NCBI RefSeq assembly: GCF_036365825.1
Contig: NZ_CP142675.1
Location: 1,922,001-1,986,000 of the forward strand
Direction: 5' to 3'
DNA: 64,000 nucleotides
Source: Qipengyuania sp. HL-TH1
Lineage (GTDB): Bacteria > Pseudomonadota > Alphaproteobacteria > Sphingomonadales > Sphingomonadaceae
Shown: in pieces, positions 28,828 to 38,900 of the stretch
How the letters are laid out: every line of letters begins with the position of its first letter
Position numbering within the stretch: position 1 is the first letter of the stretch
Made by a program: the position numbers and the translations under genes
The notes under the pieces: generated by a model
What the model saw: only the letters and a program-made list of their open reading frames with translations
Database searches by the model: none
Told to the model about the DNA's origin: nothing

Positions 28828-29036
28828 TGCAACGCCAACCGGTCAGTTCGAGCAACATAGCGTCCATCGGCTACGATGAAGCGACGCAAACCCTGGAGGT
28901 CGAGTTCCTCAACAACAGCGTCTACCAATATTTAAACGTGCCGCCGAATATCCACGACGAACTCATGGCGGCGCCGTCCCACGGCGTCTACCTGAATGCC
29001 AATGTCAAGAACCACTACGCCTACGAGCGGCTCTGA
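28824..29036 (+). CDS. Small KTSC-domain protein
   Basis: A 70-residue protein that is essentially one KTSC domain (named for its relation to the lysyl-tRNA synthetase C-terminus): VSSSNIASIGYDEATQTLEV, then FLNNSVYQYLNVPPNIHDEL and LNANVKNHYAYERL. KTSC proteins occur alone in many genomes and their role is not settled; nucleic-acid binding has been suggested by the fold. The start is the first of two adjacent ATGs, overlapping the HerA stop; GGAG lies 7 bases upstream. Its place inside the operon, with tight spacing on both sides, points to a working part of the system and not a passenger. Confidence 0.88.
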   Translation: MMQRQPVSSSNIASIGYDEATQTLEVEFLNNSVYQYLNVPPNIHDELMAAPSHGVYLNANVKNHYAYERL

Positions 29037-29048
29037 CGGATTCTTCCG

Positions 29049-30173
29049 ATGATCCGGGTTGTGCACAGCGCCGACTGGCAATTGGGAAAGCCCTTCGGTC
29101 GTTTTCCCGATGACGTTCGCGCTGCCTTGATGGAGGCGCGGCTCGACGTCATCGATAGGATCGCCGCAGTTGCCGATGACCATGAAGCGCGCCACGTGCT
29201 CGTCGCAGGCGATGTCTTCGACAATATCGACCCAGGCGATCGCGTGCTGGTGCAGGCCCTTTCCCGCATGGAGCGGGCGAAGGTGCACTGGTGGCTCATG
29301 CCGGGCAATCACGACCATGTGCGTTCAGGCGGATTGTGGGGGCGTGTGCGTGCGAAAGCGTCGGCCAATGTCCACGTGCTCGATACGTTCGAACCGGTCG
29401 AACTGGAGGACGGTGCCTGGCTGCTGCCTGCCCCGCTCGATCATCGCCGCACACGCGATGATCCGACGAGCTATTTGGCCGATATGGCGACGCCTGCCGG
29501 GGCGGTCCGGATCGGGTTGGCGCACGGCTCGATCACCGAGTTCGGCGGCAGCAGCGAAGCGACCAACATTATCCCGCCGGACCGCGCGCAGACCGCCCAA
29601 CTCGACTATCTGGCGCTCGGCGATTGGCACAGTCATCTGCAGGTCAACGATAGGACCGCTTACAGCGGTACGCCGGAAACCGATCGCTTCCGCGGCGACG
29701 ACGAGCCGGGCAGCGTTATCGTGGCCGAGATATCCCAGGGCGTGGCACCGCGTCTCGAGCGCGTATCGACCGGCCGGTTCCGCTGGCTGAGCCAGACTTG
29801 GCCGCTCGAAAATCACGCGGAGTTCGTGCGTCGTGTGACTGCCTTCAAACAGGAGGCCGATCTCTCCAAAACCTTGCTTCGGCTTACCCTGACCGGCGCC
29901 GTCTCGCTGTCCGATCGGGTCCAGGTGCAAGCCGCGCTGACCGACGATCTCGCCCATGCTCTGCGGTGGCTGGACGCCGACAGCGAGCAGCTCCTGGTTC
30001 GGCCGACACAGGATGACCTTGCCAATATCGACGTGCAGGGAACGCTGGCAAAGGCCGCCGCGAGCCTGCAAGCACAGGTGGACGCCGGCGGGGAGGGCGC
30101 GGCACTCGCGAGCAACGCGCTCGAGCGACTCTACGTAGAAGCGCTCCGGCTGGCGGACGAGCAACCGGCATGA
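29049..30173 (+). CDS. Mre11/SbcD-like metallophosphoesterase (YhaO-type nuclease subunit)
   Basis: Calcineurin-like DNA nuclease subunit, partner of the Rad50-like gene that follows. The 374-residue protein has motif I HSADWQLGKPF (Asp9; the His of the usual DxH is replaced by Gln11), motif II GDVFD (54-58), motif III GNHDH (86-90), AHG (158-160) and motif V GDWHSH (191-196). So most metal ligands are kept and nuclease activity is expected, with an altered first site as in other YhaO-type proteins. The C-terminal 150 residues would be the capping and Rad50-binding part. It starts 12 bases after the KTSC gene and overlaps the next by ATGA. Confidence 0.9.
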   Translation: MIRVVHSADWQLGKPFGRFPDDVRAALMEARLDVIDRIAAVADDHEARHVLVAGDVFDNIDPGDRVLVQALSRMERAKVHWWLMPGNHDHVRSGGLWGRVRAKASANVHVLDTFEPVELEDGAWLLPAPLDHRRTRDDPTSYLADMATPAGAVRIGLAHGSITEFGGSSEATNIIPPDRAQTAQLDYLALGDWHSHLQVNDRTAYSGTPETDRFRGDDEPGSVIVAEISQGVAPRLERVSTGRFRWLSQTWPLENHAEFVRRVTAFKQEADLSKTLLRLTLTGAVSLSDRVQVQAALTDDLAHALRWLDADSEQLLVRPTQDDLANIDVQGTLAKAAASLQAQVDAGGEGAALASNALERLYVEALRLADEQPA

Positions 30174-32797
30174 AACTCCGTTCGCTCGAGTTGGAGAACT
30201 TTCGCAAATTTCGAAAGCCGATCCGGCTGGACGGCTTCGCCGACGGGCTCAACATCATCATCGAACCGAACGAGATGGGCAAATCAACCCTGCTCGAGGC
30301 TCTGCGGGCCGCCTTCTTCATCCGTCACTCCGCGAAAAGCGAACTGGTTCGATCCTATTGCCCGTTCGGCGACGACGTGGCTCCCAAAGTGGGCGTGGCG
30401 TTCGATATCGGCGATCAGCACTGGCAGCTCGAAAAGCAATTTCTCAAATCGCCGCACATCCGGCTGACCGGCAACGGGAGCCGGATCGAGAGCGACGCGG
30501 CCGAAGAGCGCCTGCAAGCGCTGCTCGGATTCGAACGGGGCAATAACCGTGGCAGCGACCTGGACACGCGCGGCGTGCTCGGCCTCTTGTGGGTCGAACA
30601 GGCCACGGCACTGTCGGCCGAACCGCCGGGCCGGGTCGCACGCGACGAGATCCGCGCGGCGCTCGAAGGCGAGGTTGGGGCAATCCTCGGGGGCAAGAAA
30701 TTCGACCGTATCTGCGAGCGGATCGAGGAATCCTATGGCGCATTGCGCACATTGCGCGCCGGCAAGCCCACCGGCAAACTGGCGGAAGCCGAAGCCAAGC
30801 TGGCCGCGGCGCGGACCGACGTGGCCGAAGCGCAGGAAAGGGTGTCTGAATACCAGGACTCGCTAGCGGAGTTGGAGAGCGCGCAAACGAGAAAGCGCTT
30901 GATTGAACGCGACCTCGCGGATCCCGAACAGGCCGAACGGCGTGCGAAATTGTCCGACGAGCTCAAACTGGCCGAGAACGCGCAATTGCGCCTTTCAACC
31001 GCGGAAGCCCGGCACGCGGAAGCCGAAGCGACGGTGCAAACGACCCAAGCCGAACTCAACCGGCTCGATGACGCGACACAGCGGCTGCAGGCCGCAGAAC
31101 AGGCGCTCGCGGACGCACGCGCGGCCGTGGAGGATCATCAGACCGAATTCGAAACCGTCGCGGCGGACGAGCAGGAAAAGCGCGAGGCCGCCGGCCAAGC
31201 GCGCACTGCGCGGGCGAAGGCGGAGCAGGAGCTCCAGCAGGCGCGTCGGGCAATGGTGGAACACAACCGCCAAGTCGCCATCGAGCGCGCACGCGAGCAC
31301 CTTGCCGAGATTCTCAAGCTTGAAGCTGCGCTCGCCGAAAGGCGACCGCTCGCAGAAGGCGTGATTGCAGATGAGCGACTACAGAAGCTGGCTGCACTCG
31401 ACAGAGCCGTCGCCGAAGCGCGCGCGGTCCAGGCCGCGGGCGCGATAACCCTCGATATCGATCTCGTCGGCTCCGCCTCTGTGCAGATCGACGGCGTGGA
31501 TGTCGCCTCGGGCCGGCGCGAAGTAGCCAAACCGATCGAGGTTCTCGTTCCCGACATCGCGCGGATCGGCATCTCCCCGCCGGCGGGAGCGAGATCGGCC
31601 GAAGCGCAGCTTCGCTCAGCCGAGGAGGCGTTTTCGACTGAACTCGGCGAACTTGGCGTCGCCAGCTATGCAGCTGCCGTGACGCGCGATCAAACCGCGC
31701 GGGCCGCCAAGCAGGACATTGCTGCTCTCGAGCGCCAAATCGAGATGAGTTGTCCGGGCGACCCGGTGCTCGAACTCAAGGCGGGTGTCGGGCCGCTCAA
31801 GGCCTTGATAGCAAGCCTGCCGGCCGCTGCCGACGCTGGCGCGGTGCCGGCCGACCTGTCAGAGTTGGAGACAGCGTTCGATGGCATGCGCGAAGCCGAG
31901 GAGATCGCTGCGGCCGTCCTCGACGAAGCCCAGAAGGCGCTTCGAGCCGCCGAGATCGCACACACCAAGCTCGAGGCGAACCACGTCGCAGCAACTCACA
32001 ATGCGGCGACGGCCCGAACCCTCCTCGATGAGCAAGCGGACCAGGAACGCAGCGCGATCGACCAACGGTTGCAAACGGCGCGCGAAGAACTCGGCCGGCG
32101 CGCGGCGCAGCTTTCGGAGGCGCAGGCCACTGTTGCCAACCTCGATATCGATCGGATCCGGCGAGCGATCTCCAACATCGACGTGGCCCAGCGCCAAGCG
32201 AGCGAAGAGCGGGTTCAGCTCGTGGCCCGCATCGCTTCCTTGGAGTTTCTGGTCGCGCGGGAAGGTCCGAAAGGCCCGCCCGGCATTCTTGCGGAGGCGG
32301 TCGAAGCCGAGGCCGTGGCGGAAGCGGAAGTGGCGCGATGGACGCGCGAGGCGGATGTACTGGCCCTGTTGAGGGACGCTCTGCGTGAAGCGGCGGAGGA
32401 TACCTCGCGCACTTTTCTGGGGCCGGTGACACGGCGGGCGGCGCGCTATGTGAACCGCATACTGCCCGAGTGCGATCTGACGTTTGACGAAACGATGGGA
32501 TTGACCGCGATTCACCGAAATGGAGTGGAGGAACCCTGCGTCGATCTGAGCCGCGGAACTCAGGAGCAGCTGGCGGTTCTCACGCGCTTGGCCTTTGCGG
32601 ACCTGTTGCTCGAGACAGGCGCCCCGGTTTCGCTAATCCTCGACGATCCGTTCGTCTATTCTGACGACGAACGCTTGGAAGTTATGACCGACATTCTGCT
32701 TGAAGCATCGAAGCGAATGCAGGTTATTTTGCTAACCTGCCGTTCCAAGGCTTTCCGGCATGTGGTCGGAAATCGGATATCGCTGGATCAGGCATAG
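30170..32797 (+). CDS. Rad50/SbcC-like SMC-family ATPase (YhaN-type)
   Basis: An 875-residue ATPase with split head and long coiled coil. N-terminal Walker A EPNEMGKST (32-40); C-terminal ABC signature LSRGTQEQ (793-800), Walker B SLILDDPF (about 821-828) and a final strand VILLTCRSKAF. Between them lie about 600 residues of heptad-rich helix. The middle (about residues 425-475) is not a CxxC zinc hook but a beta-rich patch (AITLDIDLVGSASVQIDGVD), so dimerisation there would differ from Rad50. The ATGA overlap with the Mre11-like gene shows a functional pair. It is the last gene of the operon; the next gene starts 157 bases later. Short for SbcC (about 1000), normal for YhaN. Confidence 0.9.
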   Translation: MKLRSLELENFRKFRKPIRLDGFADGLNIIIEPNEMGKSTLLEALRAAFFIRHSAKSELVRSYCPFGDDVAPKVGVAFDIGDQHWQLEKQFLKSPHIRLTGNGSRIESDAAEERLQALLGFERGNNRGSDLDTRGVLGLLWVEQATALSAEPPGRVARDEIRAALEGEVGAILGGKKFDRICERIEESYGALRTLRAGKPTGKLAEAEAKLAAARTDVAEAQERVSEYQDSLAELESAQTRKRLIERDLADPEQAERRAKLSDELKLAENAQLRLSTAEARHAEAEATVQTTQAELNRLDDATQRLQAAEQALADARAAVEDHQTEFETVAADEQEKREAAGQARTARAKAEQELQQARRAMVEHNRQVAIERAREHLAEILKLEAALAERRPLAEGVIADERLQKLAALDRAVAEARAVQAAGAITLDIDLVGSASVQIDGVDVASGRREVAKPIEVLVPDIARIGISPPAGARSAEAQLRSAEEAFSTELGELGVASYAAAVTRDQTARAAKQDIAALERQIEMSCPGDPVLELKAGVGPLKALIASLPAAADAGAVPADLSELETAFDGMREAEEIAAAVLDEAQKALRAAEIAHTKLEANHVAATHNAATARTLLDEQADQERSAIDQRLQTAREELGRRAAQLSEAQATVANLDIDRIRRAISNIDVAQRQASEERVQLVARIASLEFLVAREGPKGPPGILAEAVEAEAVAEAEVARWTREADVLALLRDALREAAEDTSRTFLGPVTRRAARYVNRILPECDLTFDETMGLTAIHRNGVEEPCVDLSRGTQEQLAVLTRLAFADLLLETGAPVSLILDDPFVYSDDERLEVMTDILLEASKRMQVILLTCRSKAFRHVVGNRISLDQA

Positions 32798-32954
32798 CCG
32801 TGATCTGTAGCGACAATTCTCCGTGAGTGTCGGCTCTCGCCTGCAAGAGCGCCCATCCTCGCTTCCATTTCTCACCAGAACAGCGGACGTCTGAGTAAAA
32901 TCTGCGCGTCTTTCGTTGCAGTTCGGCCGATTCTTCCGCCACAACAACGAACAT

Positions 32955-35900
32955 ATGACGAACTCCACTCCAAACACGGCCAAGACTGCGCCTGCCGACG
33001 GAGAGCGCCGTGCTCTGCGAAACCTGTCGGCGCAATATCAGGTAGCGGCGAAACTTATCTACACGTCGCTGTTGGACGGTGAGCTCGAATGGATCCGTCT
33101 CGTTGATCCAGACGCCGAACGTCTTGACGACATCGTGATCGGCCGTCCTGGTAGGGTGGATGCATATCAGGTCAAGTGGTCTGAATACCGGGGTCAGATC
33201 ACATTTCACCGCCTGGTAACCCCGACCAAGGTTTCGGGCAAACCGTATCCAGCACCGTTTACTCTGCTCGCTGAAGGATGGCGTGCCCTTAGTGGGGTCT
33301 ACCCCGACCGAGCCGTACACGCCCATTTCCTCACACATGACGCACCTTCTTCCAATGACGGCAAGAAGAAAGCCGGCGCAGGTGATCCTGAGCACCTTCA
33401 GGGCTTTCTGCGCCATGCTTGGCCGACGCGTCACAGCTGGCACAGCACTGCGCGCGCTAACTTTCGCGATACTTGGCAACTCCGCATAGACGCCATTGCT
33501 GCTTGCGCGGGTTATTCCGGCGCGGAGTTGGACCGATTTCTTGCACATTGCGAACTCGATCTGGGCTTCGATCTTCAAGAAGCTCAAGGAACCGGAGCGC
33601 ACCAGGACGACAAGGACGTCGTTGACTTGGCTCACTTTCTGGCTGCACAGGCCGCCGCCAGCGCGGGCGTGGTCAAGTTCACACGCGCCGAATTGCTCCG
33701 CGGCATGGGCTGGTCCGGTCGCTTCGAATTTGCATTCAAACACGATTTTCCCGTTGACGAGAGGCTCTATCGACCAGTCGAAGAAACGGTGCGGGCGATC
33801 GGCGAAGCAATTGAGCAGCATGATCGAGGCTACATCGCACTTATCGGCCCTCCTGGTTCGGGGAAATCAACGGCTCTCACGCATACGTTGCGATATGCGA
33901 GAGGCATCCGTCTGGTGCGCTATTATGCCTTTGTGCGCGACGATCCCCGTCCCGGCAGAGGTGAAGCAACAGCATTCCTCCATGATCTTTGCCTATCTCT
34001 CGAACCCCTCGCACCTAGAGCGGCCCGGAGGCGCGCTCGCGATGACAATCTCGACAGCTTGCGAGAGGAGATGGCGGCGCTTCTCGCCGAGCTTTCCGCA
34101 GATTGGACGAATTCAGGTATCAAGACTGTAATCCTAGTCGATGGCTTGGATCATATCGCGCGAGAGCAAAATCCTGTCCGCTCGCTAGTCGAGGAGCTAC
34201 CACGGCCCGACGCCATTCCCGACGGTGTCCTTATCATACTTGGCACGCAGCGCGTCGGCTTGCAGAGCAACGCCGCAACATTGCGACCGATTACCGCACA
34301 ACTTGAGCAGCATGGCCGTACGCTGGAAATGGAACGGCTGTCGCGCGCAAGCGTCCGCAGCATTGTTCAAACCGCGCTCGAACCCGAGTTGTTAGCGCCC
34401 GGTGCGTATGAACAGATAGAGAATTTGAGCGCCGGGCATCCGCTTGCACTCGCTTACCTCCTAAAGCGCCTCGCGACGGCAAGCGATGCGACGGCTGTCG
34501 GCGAAATCCTCCATGCAGCGAGTACATATGACGGCGAGATTGAGGCTGACTACCGCATCTATTGGGAAACGCTCAGTGACCAGCCCGATGTACGAGATCT
34601 TCTCGGGCTCATCGCGAGGTTACGCGGCGCAATCGACCTTTCCACCGTCGAAGCGGTGGCCTCATCACGTATCCTTGAGAGATTTGTAGCAACGGCGAGT
34701 CACTATTTCCACCAGGATACCGCAACTACTTGGCGGTTCTTCCATAACAGCTTCCGCCAGTTCGTATTGGACATAACTGCGCGCAATGCCCTGAACAGAC
34801 CGGACCCGGCCGCCTCCGTTGATTTCCACAGGCGTCTCGCTGAGGCCGGTGCCAGGGAGGAGGCGAGCCGGCAGCTCGAATGGGAACGCTTATTTCATCT
34901 CGACCACGCGGGCCGGACGGATCTGCTTCTCAAACTTGATCATCAACCTCTTTTTAGAAGCCAGTTTCTCAACGGCCGCGCCGATTGGGAGATCAAAGAC
35001 GACATCGATCGGTGCATGCGCGTCGCTGCGAATGTCGGCGACGCCATGGCAGTACTCGGCCTCATGCTTGCGCAGAAGGAACTCGGCGACCGCATCAGCG
35101 CGTTTGAACTAATCAATCTCGCCACCTTGGAGTTGAGATTGCGGCCTCCGCAGGATCGTGCGAGCGCCCTTATAGCGGGACCCGAACTACTCGTTCCTGA
35201 TCATGTTGCAATCGAATGGGCGTCCCGACTCTTGGAGGAGGGCGATCCAGCGCTAGCAAATAGAGTTTTCGACATGGCCGAGCCACTCGATTTCCTATCC
35301 GGAGTTCGAGCAGTCGATGCCTCCGGGCACAATGAAGCGCTGACGGCATGGGCGAAGGTGTCATGGCGCTTTCGACCACTGGAAGTTCTCGTCGCGGCGG
35401 CTATGCAAGTGAGAGTCGACGTGCTCGCGTCCGATATCCCGCCCCCTTATGAAGATCAGAAGCGAGCGAATTTTGGCGCAAGGCGTCATGTATTGGCCGA
35501 GATGGCCGAGGCGCTGCTTGATGCAGAAGAAACCGCTCTCCTCGACCAATTGTTCGCGCTCATCGACGACTTTGTCGAAGCGGTTGATCTCGACCTTCGG
35601 CTTGACGTGTCCCGTGTCCGGCGTGCGATCCGCGGTGTCGGAAACACACAACTCGGTGCAGATGCGCTGAACCGAATTCTGTCGGCCAAGCCACCGGAGA
35701 GCCTCAACGCCATTGAGGCAGTTCGTGTGGCCGATCTCATTTGCGGTCTTGAAATAGATCCTGAGCGGGCAGACTCTTATCTTGCTGTCGCGTCCGGACC
35801 AATCATCGCCAACCAGCTAGACGCTCCTGATGACGACCCGTTCTCGGCGGTGGAACCTCTTTTCCGACAGGCGCGGGCACAAGCAGCTCGGGTTAGACCT

Positions 35901-38900
35901 TTCGATCCTGCGACCGATATTCCCGAACCCGAACGGATACATGGCTTGGGCTCCGTTCTTTTCCAACGAGCCGTAGTACGCGTGGCGAACGTCTGGGGCT
36001 ACGCGCGTTCGGGCAGGACGATGTCACCCGGCGAAGCGGTTCGTCAGTTGCGCCCCGTCGTCCGGCTATTCCGTCGTTCCTTCGGGGAAACACATCGATG
36101 GCTTGATTGGCACTATGCGCAGCGCGCGTCGGGTCAGTTGTTCGAACATATGCTGTTGGCAGCGCACGCTCATGGCAGGGAGGCCTTCCAAGCGGTGCTC
36201 GAAGCGACCATTGAGGATTGGTCCCGCAAAGATCGCGACCTGATCGGATGGAGCCCCGAGACCCGCCGGGCGATTGCGCTCGCCGCGCATCGACTCGACG
36301 GAGACGAAGAAAGGACCATCGGCATCCTCATCGGTCTGGATAGCGGCACCGATATCGAGTTCGAGCTATATGACAGAGTCGAACAATGGCGCGAATCGAT
36401 GGAGGCGTGGCTCGAAGTCGGCATGCGGGAACGGGCAAGGCAATCGCGCGACGCGATGCTGGCAACCAGCTTCGGAATTTATATCGACCGCGACGACCAG
36501 ATCGAAGACTGGGCGAAGATTGCCGCTGGCGCAATCGGGAGGGAAGATAAGCCGGAAGTACTGGAGGATACCGCACGGACGATCCTCACTATCCTGCGCG
36601 TACTCAACAGGTGCCGCAGGGGCGGCGGGCGCGACGATGCGGTGCGAACGATCCTATCCACTTTGTCCGGATTGGACCCGGCAGGAGCACTTCTCGCTGC
36701 AGACTGGTTGCTTGATGGTAATGGTGCGGCGCGCACAGATGTCCTGACCGGCCTAGCGATCGGACAGCTTGCATCATCCGACCCGGACATCATCGCCAAT
36801 GCGCTGACGGCAACCAGCCGGCTCATTCTTCCATTTGAACTCAGTTCCACAACTGAACTGGGCGGCGCGCTCGCCGATGTCGCTGGCGGACAATGGTTCT
36901 CCCACCCGCGTGTTAGTGAAGGACTCGAGCTTGCGCGGAGAACCATCCGCGCAAGGGTTCAGCACAGACGTGCGTTCGACGACTTTTTGGGGGTGGAGCG
37001 AACTCCGCGGCGAGAACGAGGTGAGGACAAGGATCCATCGGGAATGCTAACATGCAGCGATGGAACCATTCTGACGCAGGCGCAGGTGGAAACGCTGGCA
37101 TCAAAGCCTGAGGCCCTTGCAAAGTCTCTGTGCGGCGCCACGCCTTCCAAAATGCATTGGCAGCCGGTCATCGCGGCGCTCCCCGAAACGATTGACCGGT
37201 CTACGCTTCACGCAATTGGCGAATGGATTGTTTCGGCGGGCACGACGGCCTTTGCATTACGTGATCTTGTTCGTCGCGCCTCCTTGCTTGGCGATCGAGA
37301 TCTTTCCGAGAAAGCAACAGCGGCAGCCATAGCCGGCTCCAATCGCGGAGGCTGGCTTCCGGGATATGACGGTGGCAGCCGTCTCGCCGCAGCCGAATGT
37401 CTTGCCATCAGCGACCCCGAGCGTGGCAGGCGCCGCGCGCTCGAATTGTTGGTGGACGATCATATTGAACGGCCCCTTGCGGTGCGCGATCTAGTTGCCT
37501 CAATCGAAAGCATCCTGCCGTTCATTTCCGATACGACCGATCCGCGAAGAGTCTGGTCAGAGTTGCGCAAGCACGTAGGGGCCCTGGCGGAGATTACCGA
37601 AAACCCCGATCACGCGCCGTCCCTTATGAATGCAAGCAATATTGCTCCCGGAGAATTGAGTTCGATCCTGATTCTGCGCGATATCGATCACCACGCTAAC
37701 GCCTTGGCATGGGAAGCGCGCAAAGGTCTTCTTGCCTTACTAATGTCGGGCGACCCGAATGACTTTGCGCGTAACGGCTTGCGAGATGCCCTAGGTGGCG
37801 ATCTAAACCGCCGTACGGCCGCACTCGCGACTATTTCGTGCCTCGCCTGGTCGCATCCTGGTCTCGTGGGAGACCTGGCCGAGCTTGTGCGCCCGATGGC
37901 GTGGGACACCCACGGTGTTGTAAGGCGGCTCGCACAGCAAATCCTGCTCGATCTGAACGAAGAGCTTCCCGAGGCTCCCCCGGAGCGCGGTCTCCCTCCC
38001 ATCTACAGCTTGCATCTCCCCGAAACCCAGATGCCCGACCGCAGCCTGCACGGATCGGATATTCCGCGCGGCGAGCCGCTCCCGGACACAGAGGACAGCG
38101 TCGATCTTTCTCGACTCTTTCACGACGCATTCCGGTTGATCGAAGGCTGGAGCGGAATCCCATTCGCGAATTTGGCGCGAAGGTTCGCCCAAATCATGCA
38201 TCGCATTGCGCCACCTGACACTTGGTCGGCCGCCGCCGAGCGCAAACTCACCAGCCATCTCGAGGCGATCGGGTTGAAGGTCAGCGTCCGGCGTCCCCGC
38301 TCACTGGTATCGCATCAGGCTTTTGGGGTCCTCCTCGCAGAGATGTGCGACGCGGGTGTGTTCGAGTGGCCGGTCGATATCTTTGATAGCAATCTGCTTC
38401 TGACTGATCCCTATATCGACACGCGCGACCCAGATCCCAAACCAGATTGGCTCGATGTTCCATCCGGCAAGGCACTCGGCGCCTATCCACGTGAAGATTG
38501 GCTTCGAGACGTCGGCGACGCTTTGCCGACACTCCGGAAGCTGCCTGATGGCCGCATCGTCCTTGCCGAATGGACACAGGCTGTGAGCCTCGACAGCGAT
38601 CGGGAAGAAGAAAGTCGCGTGTCGATCATGGCCCATCCGCAGATGACGCTCGGCGAGGGTACGCCCAATTTGTACCGGCTTTGGCGCGACAGCGACTACA
38701 TCGGCCGAGAATACCCAATGCTCTTTCGGCAGCGAGGACGCCCAGTTGCCGCTGTTGCCGGTGGTCCCATGTTCAGCGACGCGGATTTCCTGGCGCTCAA
38801 TCCGCAAATAGGTTTCGCTCTTAACTGGGAGGTCGCAGACGAGGGGCTATTTCGGTGGGTTGATTCTGCGGGCAAAGTGATGACGGAAAGCGTTTGGTGG

